From contig NZ_CP036426.1 in the NCBI RefSeq assembly GCF_007752535.1, forward strand, positions 3,100,001 to 3,164,000: a stretch of 64,000 nucleotides of DNA, read 5' to 3'. The notes below the pieces were generated by a model. It was not told the DNA's origin. It ran no database searches and was given only the letters and a program-made list of their open reading frames with translations. Of this stretch, positions 35,006-42,324 are shown in pieces (position 1 is the stretch's first letter; the number at the start of each line of letters is the position of its first letter). The position numbers were made by a program, and so were the translations under genes. The stretch is from Tautonia plasticadhaerens (GTDB lineage: Bacteria; Planctomycetota; Planctomycetia; Isosphaerales; Isosphaeraceae).

Positions 35006-36642
35006 CTTAGTCAGTAGTTTCCCCGAAAACCTGCACTCCTACCGGCCTCCTGTTGCATCTTGAGCGGGGCATCTCCCGATCGGACCTTGATGGGTTGATC
35101 ACCACCTCATCCGGTCCCGCACCAGGAGATGCCCCGATGACCGACGCTACGCTGCTCTGGTCGATCTGGCAAGCACTGCTCGCCCGCTTCGCCTGGGCCT
35201 TCAACCGGCCCGGACACCGCCGCTTCGTCGAGTGGGTCACCGGCCTGGCCCTCAACGTCGAGGAGCATACCGTCACGCAGTCGGTCCTGGCCCTCGACCG
35301 GCCGGCCGACTGGCGGGCGATGGAACGCTTCGCCGAGTACGGGGCCTGGGATGCCGGGGCCGTCACCCGCAGCCTGACCCGGCTCGTCGAGCAGGCCCCC
35401 GGCCGCACCTGGCACGGCTATCACGCCCCGGCGGTCGATGACACCAAGGTCCACCGCTCGGGCAAGCACGTCTGGGGAACCTGCACGTTCCACGAGTACA
35501 CCGCCCGCTGCCCCAACCGGGCCGCCACCGTCCGGGCCCATAACTGGGTCGTGCTCGGGGCCTTGCTCGATGAGCCCGGTCGGCCCGCCTGGTTCCTGCC
35601 GGTCTCGGGACGGCTCTACTTCCGCAAGTCGCAACTGCCGGCCCGGTCGGGGTTCGTCGGGCCGAAGGTGGGCTTCCGCACGAAGTGCGAACTGGCCGTG
35701 GAACTGATCCGGGAGCAGGCCCGGATCACCGGCGGGCGGCACCTGGCCGTCTTCGACGGCGGCTACGCCCTGAAGAGCGTGATCCGGCCGCTGGTCACGC
35801 CCGAGGGCGACTCGCCCCGCATCGAGTTCCTGACCCGGCTGCGGCACGACGCCCGGCTGCACGCCCCGCCGCCGACCGGACGCCGCGAGGGGCAGCGGGG
35901 GCCGATGCCGAAGTGGGGCAAGAAGCTGGAGCCGCCCCGCCGGGGCGGCCGGTGGTCCGGGCCGTGGCACGAGGGGCACGCCCTGGTCTACGGCCGGCGG
36001 CGGCGGGTCCGCTGGAAGGAGGTCGTCGGCCGGTGGCGGGTGGCCGGCCATGGGGTGCCCATCAAGGCGGTCGTCGCCTGCGTCGAGGGGTACAAGAAGC
36101 GGTTCGCCCTGGTCACCTCGGCCGTGGAGTTGACCGGGCTTCAGATGGTCGAGTTGTTCGCCGCCCGCTTCCGGCAGGAGGACGGATTTCGAGACCTAAA
36201 GCAGCGGTTGGGATGGGAGCAGTGCCGGGCCTGGACGAGGAAGCCGATCGAGCGGACGAGCCAGGCCCAGTGGGTGACGATGAGCCTGCTGCGGCTGGCC
36301 CAGTTCCGGCTGGAGGCGGCCGGCGAGGTGGGCTGGTGGTTCCGGCCGCCGTGGAACCGCAAGAAGGACCGGCCGAGCGTGCTCGATGTCGAACGACTGC
36401 TGCGACGGCACGGCCCGGAAATCCGGCGGCTCCTGTCGGAATGGCTGGGAGAAGGGCGGGAGGACGGTTCGAGGCGGTCGTGCGGCGGGGTCGGCGGGGT
36501 CGGCGGGTAGCGATCCGACGCCGACGGGCGTTCGAGGCGGGAAATCCGGGGCCGACCGAGCCACCTCACGGTGCGGGTAGCGGGGAGACGCTACGCACCG
36601 CCGGAGATGGGGTGGAGTGATTCGGGGAAACTACTGCTTAGT
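35006..36642 (+). mobile_element. IS4-like element with CTTAGT target duplication
   Basis: The element spans 35012-36636 (1,625 bp). The ends are the 16-bp perfect inverted repeat CAGTAGTTTCCCCGAA. CTTAGT occurs directly outside both ends (35006-35011 and 36637-36642). It inserted exactly at the junction between ISAzo13 and ISKra4. The family label is tentative, since the duplication is shorter than usual for IS4. Confidence 0.85.
35137..36510 (+). CDS. IS4-like DDE transposase
   Basis: A 457-residue transposase with the catalytic blocks YHAPAVDDTKVHRSGKHVWG (first Asp), RHLAVFDGGYALKSVIRPL (second Asp) and FRQEDGFRDLKQRLGWEQCR (Glu with the Y/R-K pattern of IS4-like enzymes). ATG 35137 follows CAGGAG at proper spacing. 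The last 20 residues are Gly/Ser-rich (GGVGGVGG). No break in the frame is seen, so this copy may be active. Confidence 0.85.
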   Translation: MTDATLLWSIWQALLARFAWAFNRPGHRRFVEWVTGLALNVEEHTVTQSVLALDRPADWRAMERFAEYGAWDAGAVTRSLTRLVEQAPGRTWHGYHAPAVDDTKVHRSGKHVWGTCTFHEYTARCPNRAATVRAHNWVVLGALLDEPGRPAWFLPVSGRLYFRKSQLPARSGFVGPKVGFRTKCELAVELIREQARITGGRHLAVFDGGYALKSVIRPLVTPEGDSPRIEFLTRLRHDARLHAPPPTGRREGQRGPMPKWGKKLEPPRRGGRWSGPWHEGHALVYGRRRRVRWKEVVGRWRVAGHGVPIKAVVACVEGYKKRFALVTSAVELTGLQMVELFAARFRQEDGFRDLKQRLGWEQCRAWTRKPIERTSQAQWVTMSLLRLAQFRLEAAGEVGWWFRPPWNRKKDRPSVLDVERLLRRHGPEIRRLLSEWLGEGREDGSRRSCGGVGGVGG

Positions 36643-36647
36643 GAGGG

Positions 36648-37591
36648 TGAGAGGCTATCCGGAAAGGTAGGCGGCCTGGGGTTTCCTGTACATGAATGGA
36701 GCCGGCTTCCGCGTCTCGTCGGGGGCCAGCCTCCGCAGCATCCCCCCGATGGCGCTGATCCGCACCCACGCCCCACTCGACTCGGGATTCCACTCGTAGT
36801 CCTTGCTGTGCCGCCGGTCCCGGCCCAGCCACGCGAAACTCCGCTCGGCTACCCATCGCTTCGGCAGCTTCACGAACCCCGCCTCCCCTTCGGGACGCTT
36901 GACCACCTCGACCCGGAAGGGGGCCTCCGTCTCCTGGAGCCAGCCGTCCGGCCGCCGGTTGTTGTACTTGGTGTCCCCATAGATCACCTCCAGCCGGGGA
37001 TACCGCGGCCGGTCCAGCCGCCCCAGGACCTCGGGGGCCGTCGCCCCGTCGTCGGCCGAGGCCGCGGTGATCACCACCGCCAGCAGCAGCCCCAGCGAGT
37101 CGAACAGGGCGTGCCGCTTCCGCCCGCGGACCAGCTTGCCGCCGTCGAAGCCCCGCTCGCCGCCGACCTCCGTGCCCTTGACCGTCTGGCTGTCGATGTA
37201 GCCGACGCGCGGCGTCGGCTCACGCCCCTTGGCCTCTCGCACCTGCGGGCGGAGGGCGTCGGCGATCCGCTGCCAGGTGCCGTCGTCGCGCCACTGCTGG
37301 AAGTCGTCCCAGACGGTGCTCCTGGGCAGCAGGTCGTGCGGCAGCAACTCCCACTGGCAGCCGGTGCGGGCCTGGTACAGCAGGGTGTTGAGCACCTCGC
37401 GGATGTCGGTCGCGCGTGGCCGACCGCCGGGCCGGCGGGGCGGGATGAACGGCTCGATGATCGTCCACTGGGCGTCAGTCAGGTCAGTCTTGTAGGGCTT
37501 TCGCATCGGGGCGTAGGTGGCTAAACCGTGATGCTGTCTCCTGTTACCGCGGGGATTCTAGGGCCAAGCCGGCTTCCCGGATAGCCTCTGA
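36648..37591 (-). mobile_element. IS5-family element, copy B, with TGA duplication
   Basis: The element spans 36651-37588 (938 bp). Its ends share GAGGCTATCCGG-AA as inverted repeats, and TGA is duplicated at 36648-36650 and 37589-37591. It sits within the left terminal repeat of the ISKra4 element. Confidence 0.9.
36655..37506 (-). CDS. IS5-family transposase (copy B)
   Basis: A 283-residue DDE transposase starting MRKPYKTDLTDAQWTIIEPF. It has PRVGYIDSQTVKGTEVGGER (first Asp), LEVIYGDTKYNNRRPDGWL (second Asp region) and WVAERSFAWLGRDRRHSKDY (Glu). This is the IS427/IS1031-type architecture. The gene is complete with no frameshift, so it is potentially active. It is only distantly related to copies A and C. 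Confidence 0.9.
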   Translation of the reverse strand: MRKPYKTDLTDAQWTIIEPFIPPRRPGGRPRATDIREVLNTLLYQARTGCQWELLPHDLLPRSTVWDDFQQWRDDGTWQRIADALRPQVREAKGREPTPRVGYIDSQTVKGTEVGGERGFDGGKLVRGRKRHALFDSLGLLLAVVITAASADDGATAPEVLGRLDRPRYPRLEVIYGDTKYNNRRPDGWLQETEAPFRVEVVKRPEGEAGFVKLPKRWVAERSFAWLGRDRRHSKDYEWNPESSGAWVRISAIGGMLRRLAPDETRKPAPFMYRKPQAAYLSG

Positions 37592-37683
37592 GCGTCTCGA
37601 AAGTCGGTGGAAAATCGCGTACAACGGGGGCCGCTGATGGGTCCGTCCTGATTTCGTCGTCATTTGCCCATCGAGGCCCCCGC

Positions 37684-39230
37684 ATGTCTCTCCCCGAATT
37701 GCCCCCCGAGCAAGCCGCCGAAGCCGAGCGCATCTACCAGGCCTTGCGGGCGGCCGGCGATGCCGAGCTGCGCCGGATCGCCCATCCGCTCGCCTCCAAA
37801 CCCGACGGCCAACTCCTGGGCGAGACCGAGTTCGAGGTCCGCGACCGGGTGCATCGGATCGGAGCCAAGGCCATCGAGACCGCCCTGAACGGGCGCAAAG
37901 GGGGGGGGACCGGGGCTCCAGCCTCAGCCGCCCGGCCTGCCGCGGCCCGAGCAAGTCCCAGGGCCGCCGCGACAAGGCCTTCATCAGCCTGATGGGCCCG
38001 ATTACCCTGGCCGGGCGGGCCTACCACACCTGCCCGGCCTGCCGGACCGGGCACATCCCCATCGACGCCGAGCTGGGGTTGGCCGCCGGCACGCTGACGC
38101 CGGGGGAGGAGATCACGACGTGGGCCGGCACCGTCGGCAGCTTCGCCGAGGCGGCCGAGAAGCCGCTGCCGCGGATGGCCGGCCTGCGGCTGGCCGAGTC
38201 GACCGTCGAGCGGACGACCGAGGCGGCCGGCGAGCGGCTCAGCGGGCTGTGGGCCGCGGGGCACGCCCTCGGCCCGGCCGCCGACTGGCGGTGGAACCGC
38301 GATGCGCGGGGGCGGGCCGTCGGCTACGTCAGCGTCGATGCCGCCGGGCTCGGCATGCCGGGCGACCGCGGCGCCAAGGCCGACGGCCGCATGGCCTCCG
38401 TCGGCAAGGTCTTCAACCCCCGCGCCGCGCCGTCCGAGGCGGCCCCGAAGGGGCATCCGCCCGCGGCCCGCTACCAGGCCGGGTTGATGGGCCTCGACGA
38501 GTTGGGCGCGCGGATGCGGCGGCAGGCGGCCCAGGTGGGCCTGGACCGGGCCGAGCGGTGGGTGGCGTTGACCGGCGGCGGGGCGGGGCGGGACGGCTTC
38601 ATGGACGTGTCCTTCCCGCGCGCCGTGCGCGTCCCGGACTTCGACCACGCCGCCGAGCACCTCGGCGACCTGGCCAAGGCGTACTGCGGCGGGGATGCGG
38701 AGGCCGCCGGCACGCTGACGGGGCGGTGGAGCCATCGGATGAAGCACGAGGGCGGCGGTGCGATCCCGGCGACGCTGGAGGCATTGGACCTGGGCGGCCG
38801 ATCGGCCGCGGCCCGCGAGGGGCATCGGCAGGTGAGCGGGTACATCCGGAACAACCTGCACCGGATGGACTACCCGCGGTACCGGGCCGCGGGCTGGCAG
38901 ATCGGCTCGGGTCACATCGAGGCGGCCTGCAAGACGGTCGTGAACCGGCGACTGAAGCGGAGCGGGATGCGTTGGGGCGGCGACGGGGCGGATGCGGTGT
39001 GCCAGCTGCGGGCGTTGTACGAAGGTGAGCCCGGCCAATGGGATGCCTTCTGGTACCGATCCATCAACCGACACACCAACCGTCTACCGACGAAGAAGAC
39101 GCTCATCCCCTTAGTGGTTCATCCGGCAAGTCGTCTGATACCGGGGACGGCCGCGATGCCCGGCCGGCGGCGCGGCCGGTGTCGCCGTCGGCGGCCCCAG
39201 ACGAACGGATGCCGATGCCCGTTCCAGTAG
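37684..39230 (+). pseudogene. ISKra4-family transposase, two frames joined at a G9 run
   Basis: The N-terminal ORF (MSLPELPPEQAAEAERIYQA, then LGETEFEVRDRVHRIGAKAI) runs to the homopolymer AAAGGGGGGGGG at 37898-37909. The rest continues in the -1 frame as DRGSSLSRPACRG, KAFISLMGPITLAGRAYHTC and CPAC (zinc region), VGYVSVDAAGLGMPGDRG (first Asp), FDHAAEHLGDLAKAYCGG and IGSGHIEAACKTVVNRRLKR (Glu). Either the G run lost a base or the element uses slippage. The frame then lacks its own stop and runs through the right terminal repeat into IS630 sequence to 39230, which argues for decay. Confidence 0.8.
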
Positions 39231-40535
39231 GCCGTCGCCTCCTCGGCTGCCCGGCAGACTTCCTCCCAGGTCTCGAACCGACGCCCCTTCAGCGCCAGGC
39301 TCCGCGGGACCTCCCACCAGGGTCCGATCAGGTTCAGGTACGCCGCGTACACCGGCCGGGAGACGAGCCCCCACCGCGGGTGAGCCGACGCGAACGGCAG
39401 CACATCGGTGGCCCGATGCGCCTGCAGGTTGCCCACGATCGCATAGACGCGTCCCGCCTCCGCCGGGACCCATCCGTCGACCCGGGCGAGGAAGTCGGCC
39501 CGGCTCGCCGCACTCCGGCTCGGGTACGGGCGGGTCATCGCCTCGCCGGTGGCCGGGCGGAACGCGCCGAAGATGTACCCCTCGCCGCGGCGGCCGTAGT
39601 CGACCTCCTGCCGGGCTCGTTCGGCCGCTCGGGCTTGTCCTTCGGCCCCCGCCCGGGGTTCGGCCCGGACGAGTCGCTGGCCCGGGAAGCTCTTGGCGCT
39701 CTCCGGCCCCATCTCGTCGGGGCAGACGACGACGGAGCCCGGCGGCGGCGGCGTGTGGAGCCGTTCGATGATCCCCGTTTTTCGGCGAAGGCGGGATCGA
39801 CCCGCTCGCCGAACCAGGCCCCCTGATGGCGCCAACGCAGGCCCTCGGCCAGGAGGAGCTCGTCGATGCGGCTGCGCCGGATCGGGATGCCCCTCTGCTC
39901 GTTGAGGTAGGCTTGCAGGCGATCGGGCGCCCGGCACGCGAGAGGCAGGCCCAGGCTCCTCGGGTCGGTCGACGCCGCGGCGATCACCTCGGCGCGTCGC
40001 TCGGCCGTATAGGGGATCCGATAGCAACGGAGCAAAAACCAACGAACTTGACTCGGAGCACCGGATTCGCCGAGTGGAAGCTTCTCGAAACCCGTCTCCG
40101 GCCACCTGATTCGAGAAGTCCCATTCGAGAGCGGTTATCGAGAACGCAGGATCCTGGGAACCAGCGGTTCCCCGCGGAAGTCCTTGCGACCTTTCGAAAT
40201 CGGTCGTTTGCGAGAGCCGACCGCCCGGAAGATCGTTGGTTTTTGCTCCGTTGCTATCGGATCCCCGTATAGGTCGGTGGGCGCCCGGCCCGGGGCTGGT
40301 CCTCCAACCCGTGGAGCCCGCGGTCATCGAAGCGATGGCTCCAGGTGTAGACCGTCGGCCGGGAGACGCCCAGGCCCTCGGCGACCTGGCTGGGTCGCCT
40401 TGCGTCGGCGATGGCCAGGAGGATCCGGGCCCGCTCGACGAGGCGGGCCTGGGCGGTCCGAGAGGACGCAAGCTGTTGGAGGGCCTGACGTCCCTCGGGG
40501 GTCAGTTCGCGGGGCGTGACTTGGGTGAGGGTCAT
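39119..40535 (-). pseudogene. IS630-family transposase, split by MITE insertion and a frameshift
   Basis: The N-terminal 90 residues (MTLTQVTPRELTPEGRQAL, VERARILLAIADARRPSQVA, VSRPTVYTWSHRFDDRGLHG) are a helix-turn-helix of IS630 enzymes and stop where the MITE begins (40266). Beyond it, TAERRAEVIAAASTDPRSLG and IRRSRIDELLLAEGLRW continue, then a frameshift near 39778 leads to SVVVCPDEMGPESAKSFPGQ (catalytic Asp), RVYAIVGNLQAHRATDVLPF and LIGPWWEVPRSLALKGR. The second catalytic Asp region reads VGNLQAH in place of DNxxxH. Inactive. Confidence 0.85.
40012..40266. mobile_element. 255-bp MITE-like element with 34-bp perfect inverted repeats
   Basis: Positions 40012-40045 and 40233-40266 are exact inverted repeats of 34 bases, starting GGGGATCCGATAGCAACGGA and continuing GCAAAAACCAACGA. 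GTATA is present directly outside both ends (40007-40011 and 40267-40271). The 187-bp interior has no coding capacity and no transposase. It is inserted into the IS630 transposase gene. The parent autonomous element is not in this window. Confidence 0.85.
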
Positions 40536-40658
40536 GGGTGCACCTCCCTTCGCGCGAAGGCCACACCCCTCCTACGTCAGACCGCGGGCGTCAGTCCTCT
40601 TGCCGGATGCACCACTTAGCAGGTCAGTCCCAGAACCGCGACGTCCGCGTCGCAGGAG

Positions 40659-41597
40659 ATGACTGTGGTGGTAGGCCCCACGTGCAGAGCCTTCCGAGCT
40701 GTCGCACCGATGCTCCTCGCCATCACGCTCGCGCGTTTCGCGGGGGCGCAGGCAACTGCTCCACCCCCGCGTGCCGCCGGGATCGACGCGATCCTCGTGG
40801 CCGACACGAGTAACGGGCCGGAGGGCACCGGTGCGAACCTGTTCCTCCTCGAGAGGATGTTCGAGATGGTGCGGGACATGGGCTATGACGTGACCGTGAC
40901 GGTCCTGTCGGAAGACCGGGCAACCCCGGGGGCGATCGTCCATTCGATCCGCCGGCTCGACCCCGGTAGGATGCGGAACCGGACGCTCTTCGTCTACTAC
41001 GCCGGCCACGGCGGCACCGATCCCAGGACGGGCCATTTCCTGAGGACCCCCTGGGGCGACCTGTCGAGGGCGGTTCTGCTCGCGGAGGTCCGGGCGAGGT
41101 CGCCGAGGCTCTCGCTCGGGATCACCGACTGCTGCAGCACGAGGGCGACGTTCAAGGGATTCCTCCCCCGGGTGCCTTCGCCGCCCGAGCGACGGGCGGT
41201 GGAGCACCTGCTCCTCCAACACGTCGGCTGCGTCGACATGAACGCCTCGAGCTACCAGCCGGAGCGGTGGCTCTATCAGGCGGCCTTCTACGACCCGACG
41301 GGCGGGATCTTCACGAGGGCGTTCGTCTCGATATTCGACCCGATCCCGCAACCGGCGCCGCAAGTCGGCCCGGTCGCTGCGGGTGAGCCCGACCATGGCG
41401 GTTACTATCGGCGTTTCCACGCCGACCACCCCGCGCATCACGACCGGAACGAGGACGGGTTCATCGACTGGACCGAGGCCCGCGGGTATCTGGACGCGAC
41501 GGTGTCGGCATCATTCCAGGGTTTCCGTGCGGAGGTGCGCTCGGGCAGGATACTCGAAATGGCGAACGCGGCCGATCGGAGACTGCTCGACTCCTAG
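40659..41597 (+). CDS. Caspase-like (C14) secreted protein with an EF-hand
   Basis: A 312-residue protein with a signal-like N-terminus (RAVAPMLLAITLARFAGA). The caspase fold is seen as GIDAILVADTS, a long helix, LFVYYAGHGGTD with the catalytic His (H117) and LSLGITDCCSTRATF with the nucleophile (C158 or C159). A canonical EF-hand loop, DRNEDGFIDWTE at 262-273, lies near the C-terminus, so calcium may control it, as in metacaspases. ATG 40659 is directly next to GGAG; GTG 40665 has better spacing. Upstream DNA is IS630 end, and the TAG stop overlaps the TA target of the next IS630 remnant, so both its promoter and its C-terminus may have been altered. Confidence 0.8.
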   Translation: MTVVVGPTCRAFRAVAPMLLAITLARFAGAQATAPPPRAAGIDAILVADTSNGPEGTGANLFLLERMFEMVRDMGYDVTVTVLSEDRATPGAIVHSIRRLDPGRMRNRTLFVYYAGHGGTDPRTGHFLRTPWGDLSRAVLLAEVRARSPRLSLGITDCCSTRATFKGFLPRVPSPPERRAVEHLLLQHVGCVDMNASSYQPERWLYQAAFYDPTGGIFTRAFVSIFDPIPQPAPQVGPVAAGEPDHGGYYRRFHADHPAHHDRNEDGFIDWTEARGYLDATVSASFQGFRAEVRSGRILEMANAADRRLLDS

Positions 41598-42262
41598 TGC
41601 GGTCTCAAGCGACTTGTTGTGTGATCGGGTCCGATGGCTCGCAGCCGTAGTAGACGCAGACCCGCTCCACGACCTCGGCCGCCGTCAGCTTCCGCTGCGG
41701 CTCGACGAGGGCCCGCTTGCCGTGGACCCACTTCGGCTCGATGGCGTTGAGCCACGGGGCCTTCACCGGCAGCCGGCAGGCGACGGTCCTTACGCCCCCC
41801 TCGGCCTTCGCCCGGCGGTCGTGCGCCTTGATCCGGGACCGGGCCCGCTTGCCGACGTGCCAGGCGGCGTTGTCCCAGACCGGCGGCAGGGCCGTCTTGC
41901 CCTCGGCGGCCAGCCGCTCGCGGGCCCACGCGAGGAAGTCCTCGGTCACCTGGCTGACCGGCCGGCCCCGGACGAACCGCAGCAGCATCCCCCCGGTCTC
42001 GCCGCGCAGCAGGCCGTAGCAGGCCGGCGCCTGCCGCGCAGCAGGCCGTAGCAGGCCGGCGCCTCGGGGTCGGGGTCGGGGTCGGGGTCGGTGGCCGGCT
42101 CGTGCAGCCGCAGCGGCTCGCCGCCGGCCCAGGCGTGCAGGCCCGGCCGGGCCAGGCGGCTCCACCAGACCTCGCCCTGGAAGCCGAGCACCCAGCCCGG
42201 ATGGGCCTCCGCCAGGCGGATCAGGCGGTCGCGTGCCCCTGCTATGAGGCCGGTTGTCAAGG
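41595..42262 (-). pseudogene. IS630-family transposase remnant (copy B), 5'-truncated
   Basis: The C-terminal half of an IS630 DDE enzyme: ALPPVWDNAAWHVGKRARSR (Asp with DNAxxH), VRTVACRLPVKAPWLNAIEP, then KWVHGKRALVEP (Glu) to a stop at 41605. Upstream, in another frame, LIRLAEAHPGWVLGFQGEVW is the first-Asp region, here degraded to QGE. A 32-base tandem duplication (42001-42064) shifts the frame between them. The N-terminal HTH is missing. The right terminus begins at the TA in the caspase stop codon. Confidence 0.75.
42001..42088 (+). repeat. 32-bp tandem duplication followed by a (CGGGGT)4 microsatellite
   Basis: The unit starting GCCGCGCAGCAGGCCGTAGC at 42001 is repeated exactly at 42033-42064 and shifts the IS630 frame. 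Four copies of CGGGGT follow (42065-42088) and encode an Asp-Pro repeat on the minus strand. Confidence 0.9.
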
Positions 42263-42324
42263 GGCGAGATGCGGAGCCCGAGGCGTGGGAGGATCGGCCT
42301 GCTATTCGTGCTCGGGGCACAGGT

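Larger units (their letters stand above)
33680..35009 (-). mobile_element. ISAzo13-family element with TA target duplication
   Basis: Inverted ends AGGAGTCTCGCCA-AATAA (left, 33682 on) and the same with one mismatch at the right end (to 35007) define a 1,326-bp element flanked by TA at 33680-33681 and 35008-35009. Its left end has since been hit by IS701 copy A and IS5 copy A, and its right junction by ISKra4 and an IS4-like element. The transposase gene has a nonsense codon, so the element is now passive. Confidence 0.8.
36638..39116 (+). mobile_element. ISKra4-family element with TTAGT duplication, split by an IS5 copy
   Basis: If the nested IS5 (36651-37588) is removed, the left end reads GAGGGTGAGCGTCT from 36643, and the right end, in reverse complement from 39111, reads GGGGATGAGCGTCT. 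The match continues to GTCGGT further in; 20 of 28 positions agree. TTAGT flanks both ends (36638-36642 and 39112-39116). The element carries an ISKra4 transposase in two frames. It inserted at the left end of the IS630 element. Confidence 0.8.
39113..40618 (-). mobile_element. IS630-family element (copy A), interrupted by a MITE-like element
   Basis: Terminal repeats read GTGGTTCATCCGGCAAG from 39115 and, in reverse complement from 40616, AGTGGTGCATCCGGCAAG. TA stands outside both ends (39113-39114 and 40617-40618), as expected for IS630. The one-base difference at the left end may stem from the later insertions there. It is the oldest element of the stack, because ISAzo13 and ISKra4 inserted at its left end. 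Confidence 0.8.

Noticed and set aside
40659-41597. Caspase gene as part of a known anti-phage system
   Set aside because: No CRISPR, TIR, NLR-type or gasdermin partner is adjacent; both neighbours are IS elements, and the protein appears secreted.
42065-42088. (CGGGGT)4 run as a possible CRISPR or regulatory array
   Set aside because: Units are 6 bp without spacers; it is a microsatellite in a transposase remnant. No CRISPR array was seen anywhere in the window.
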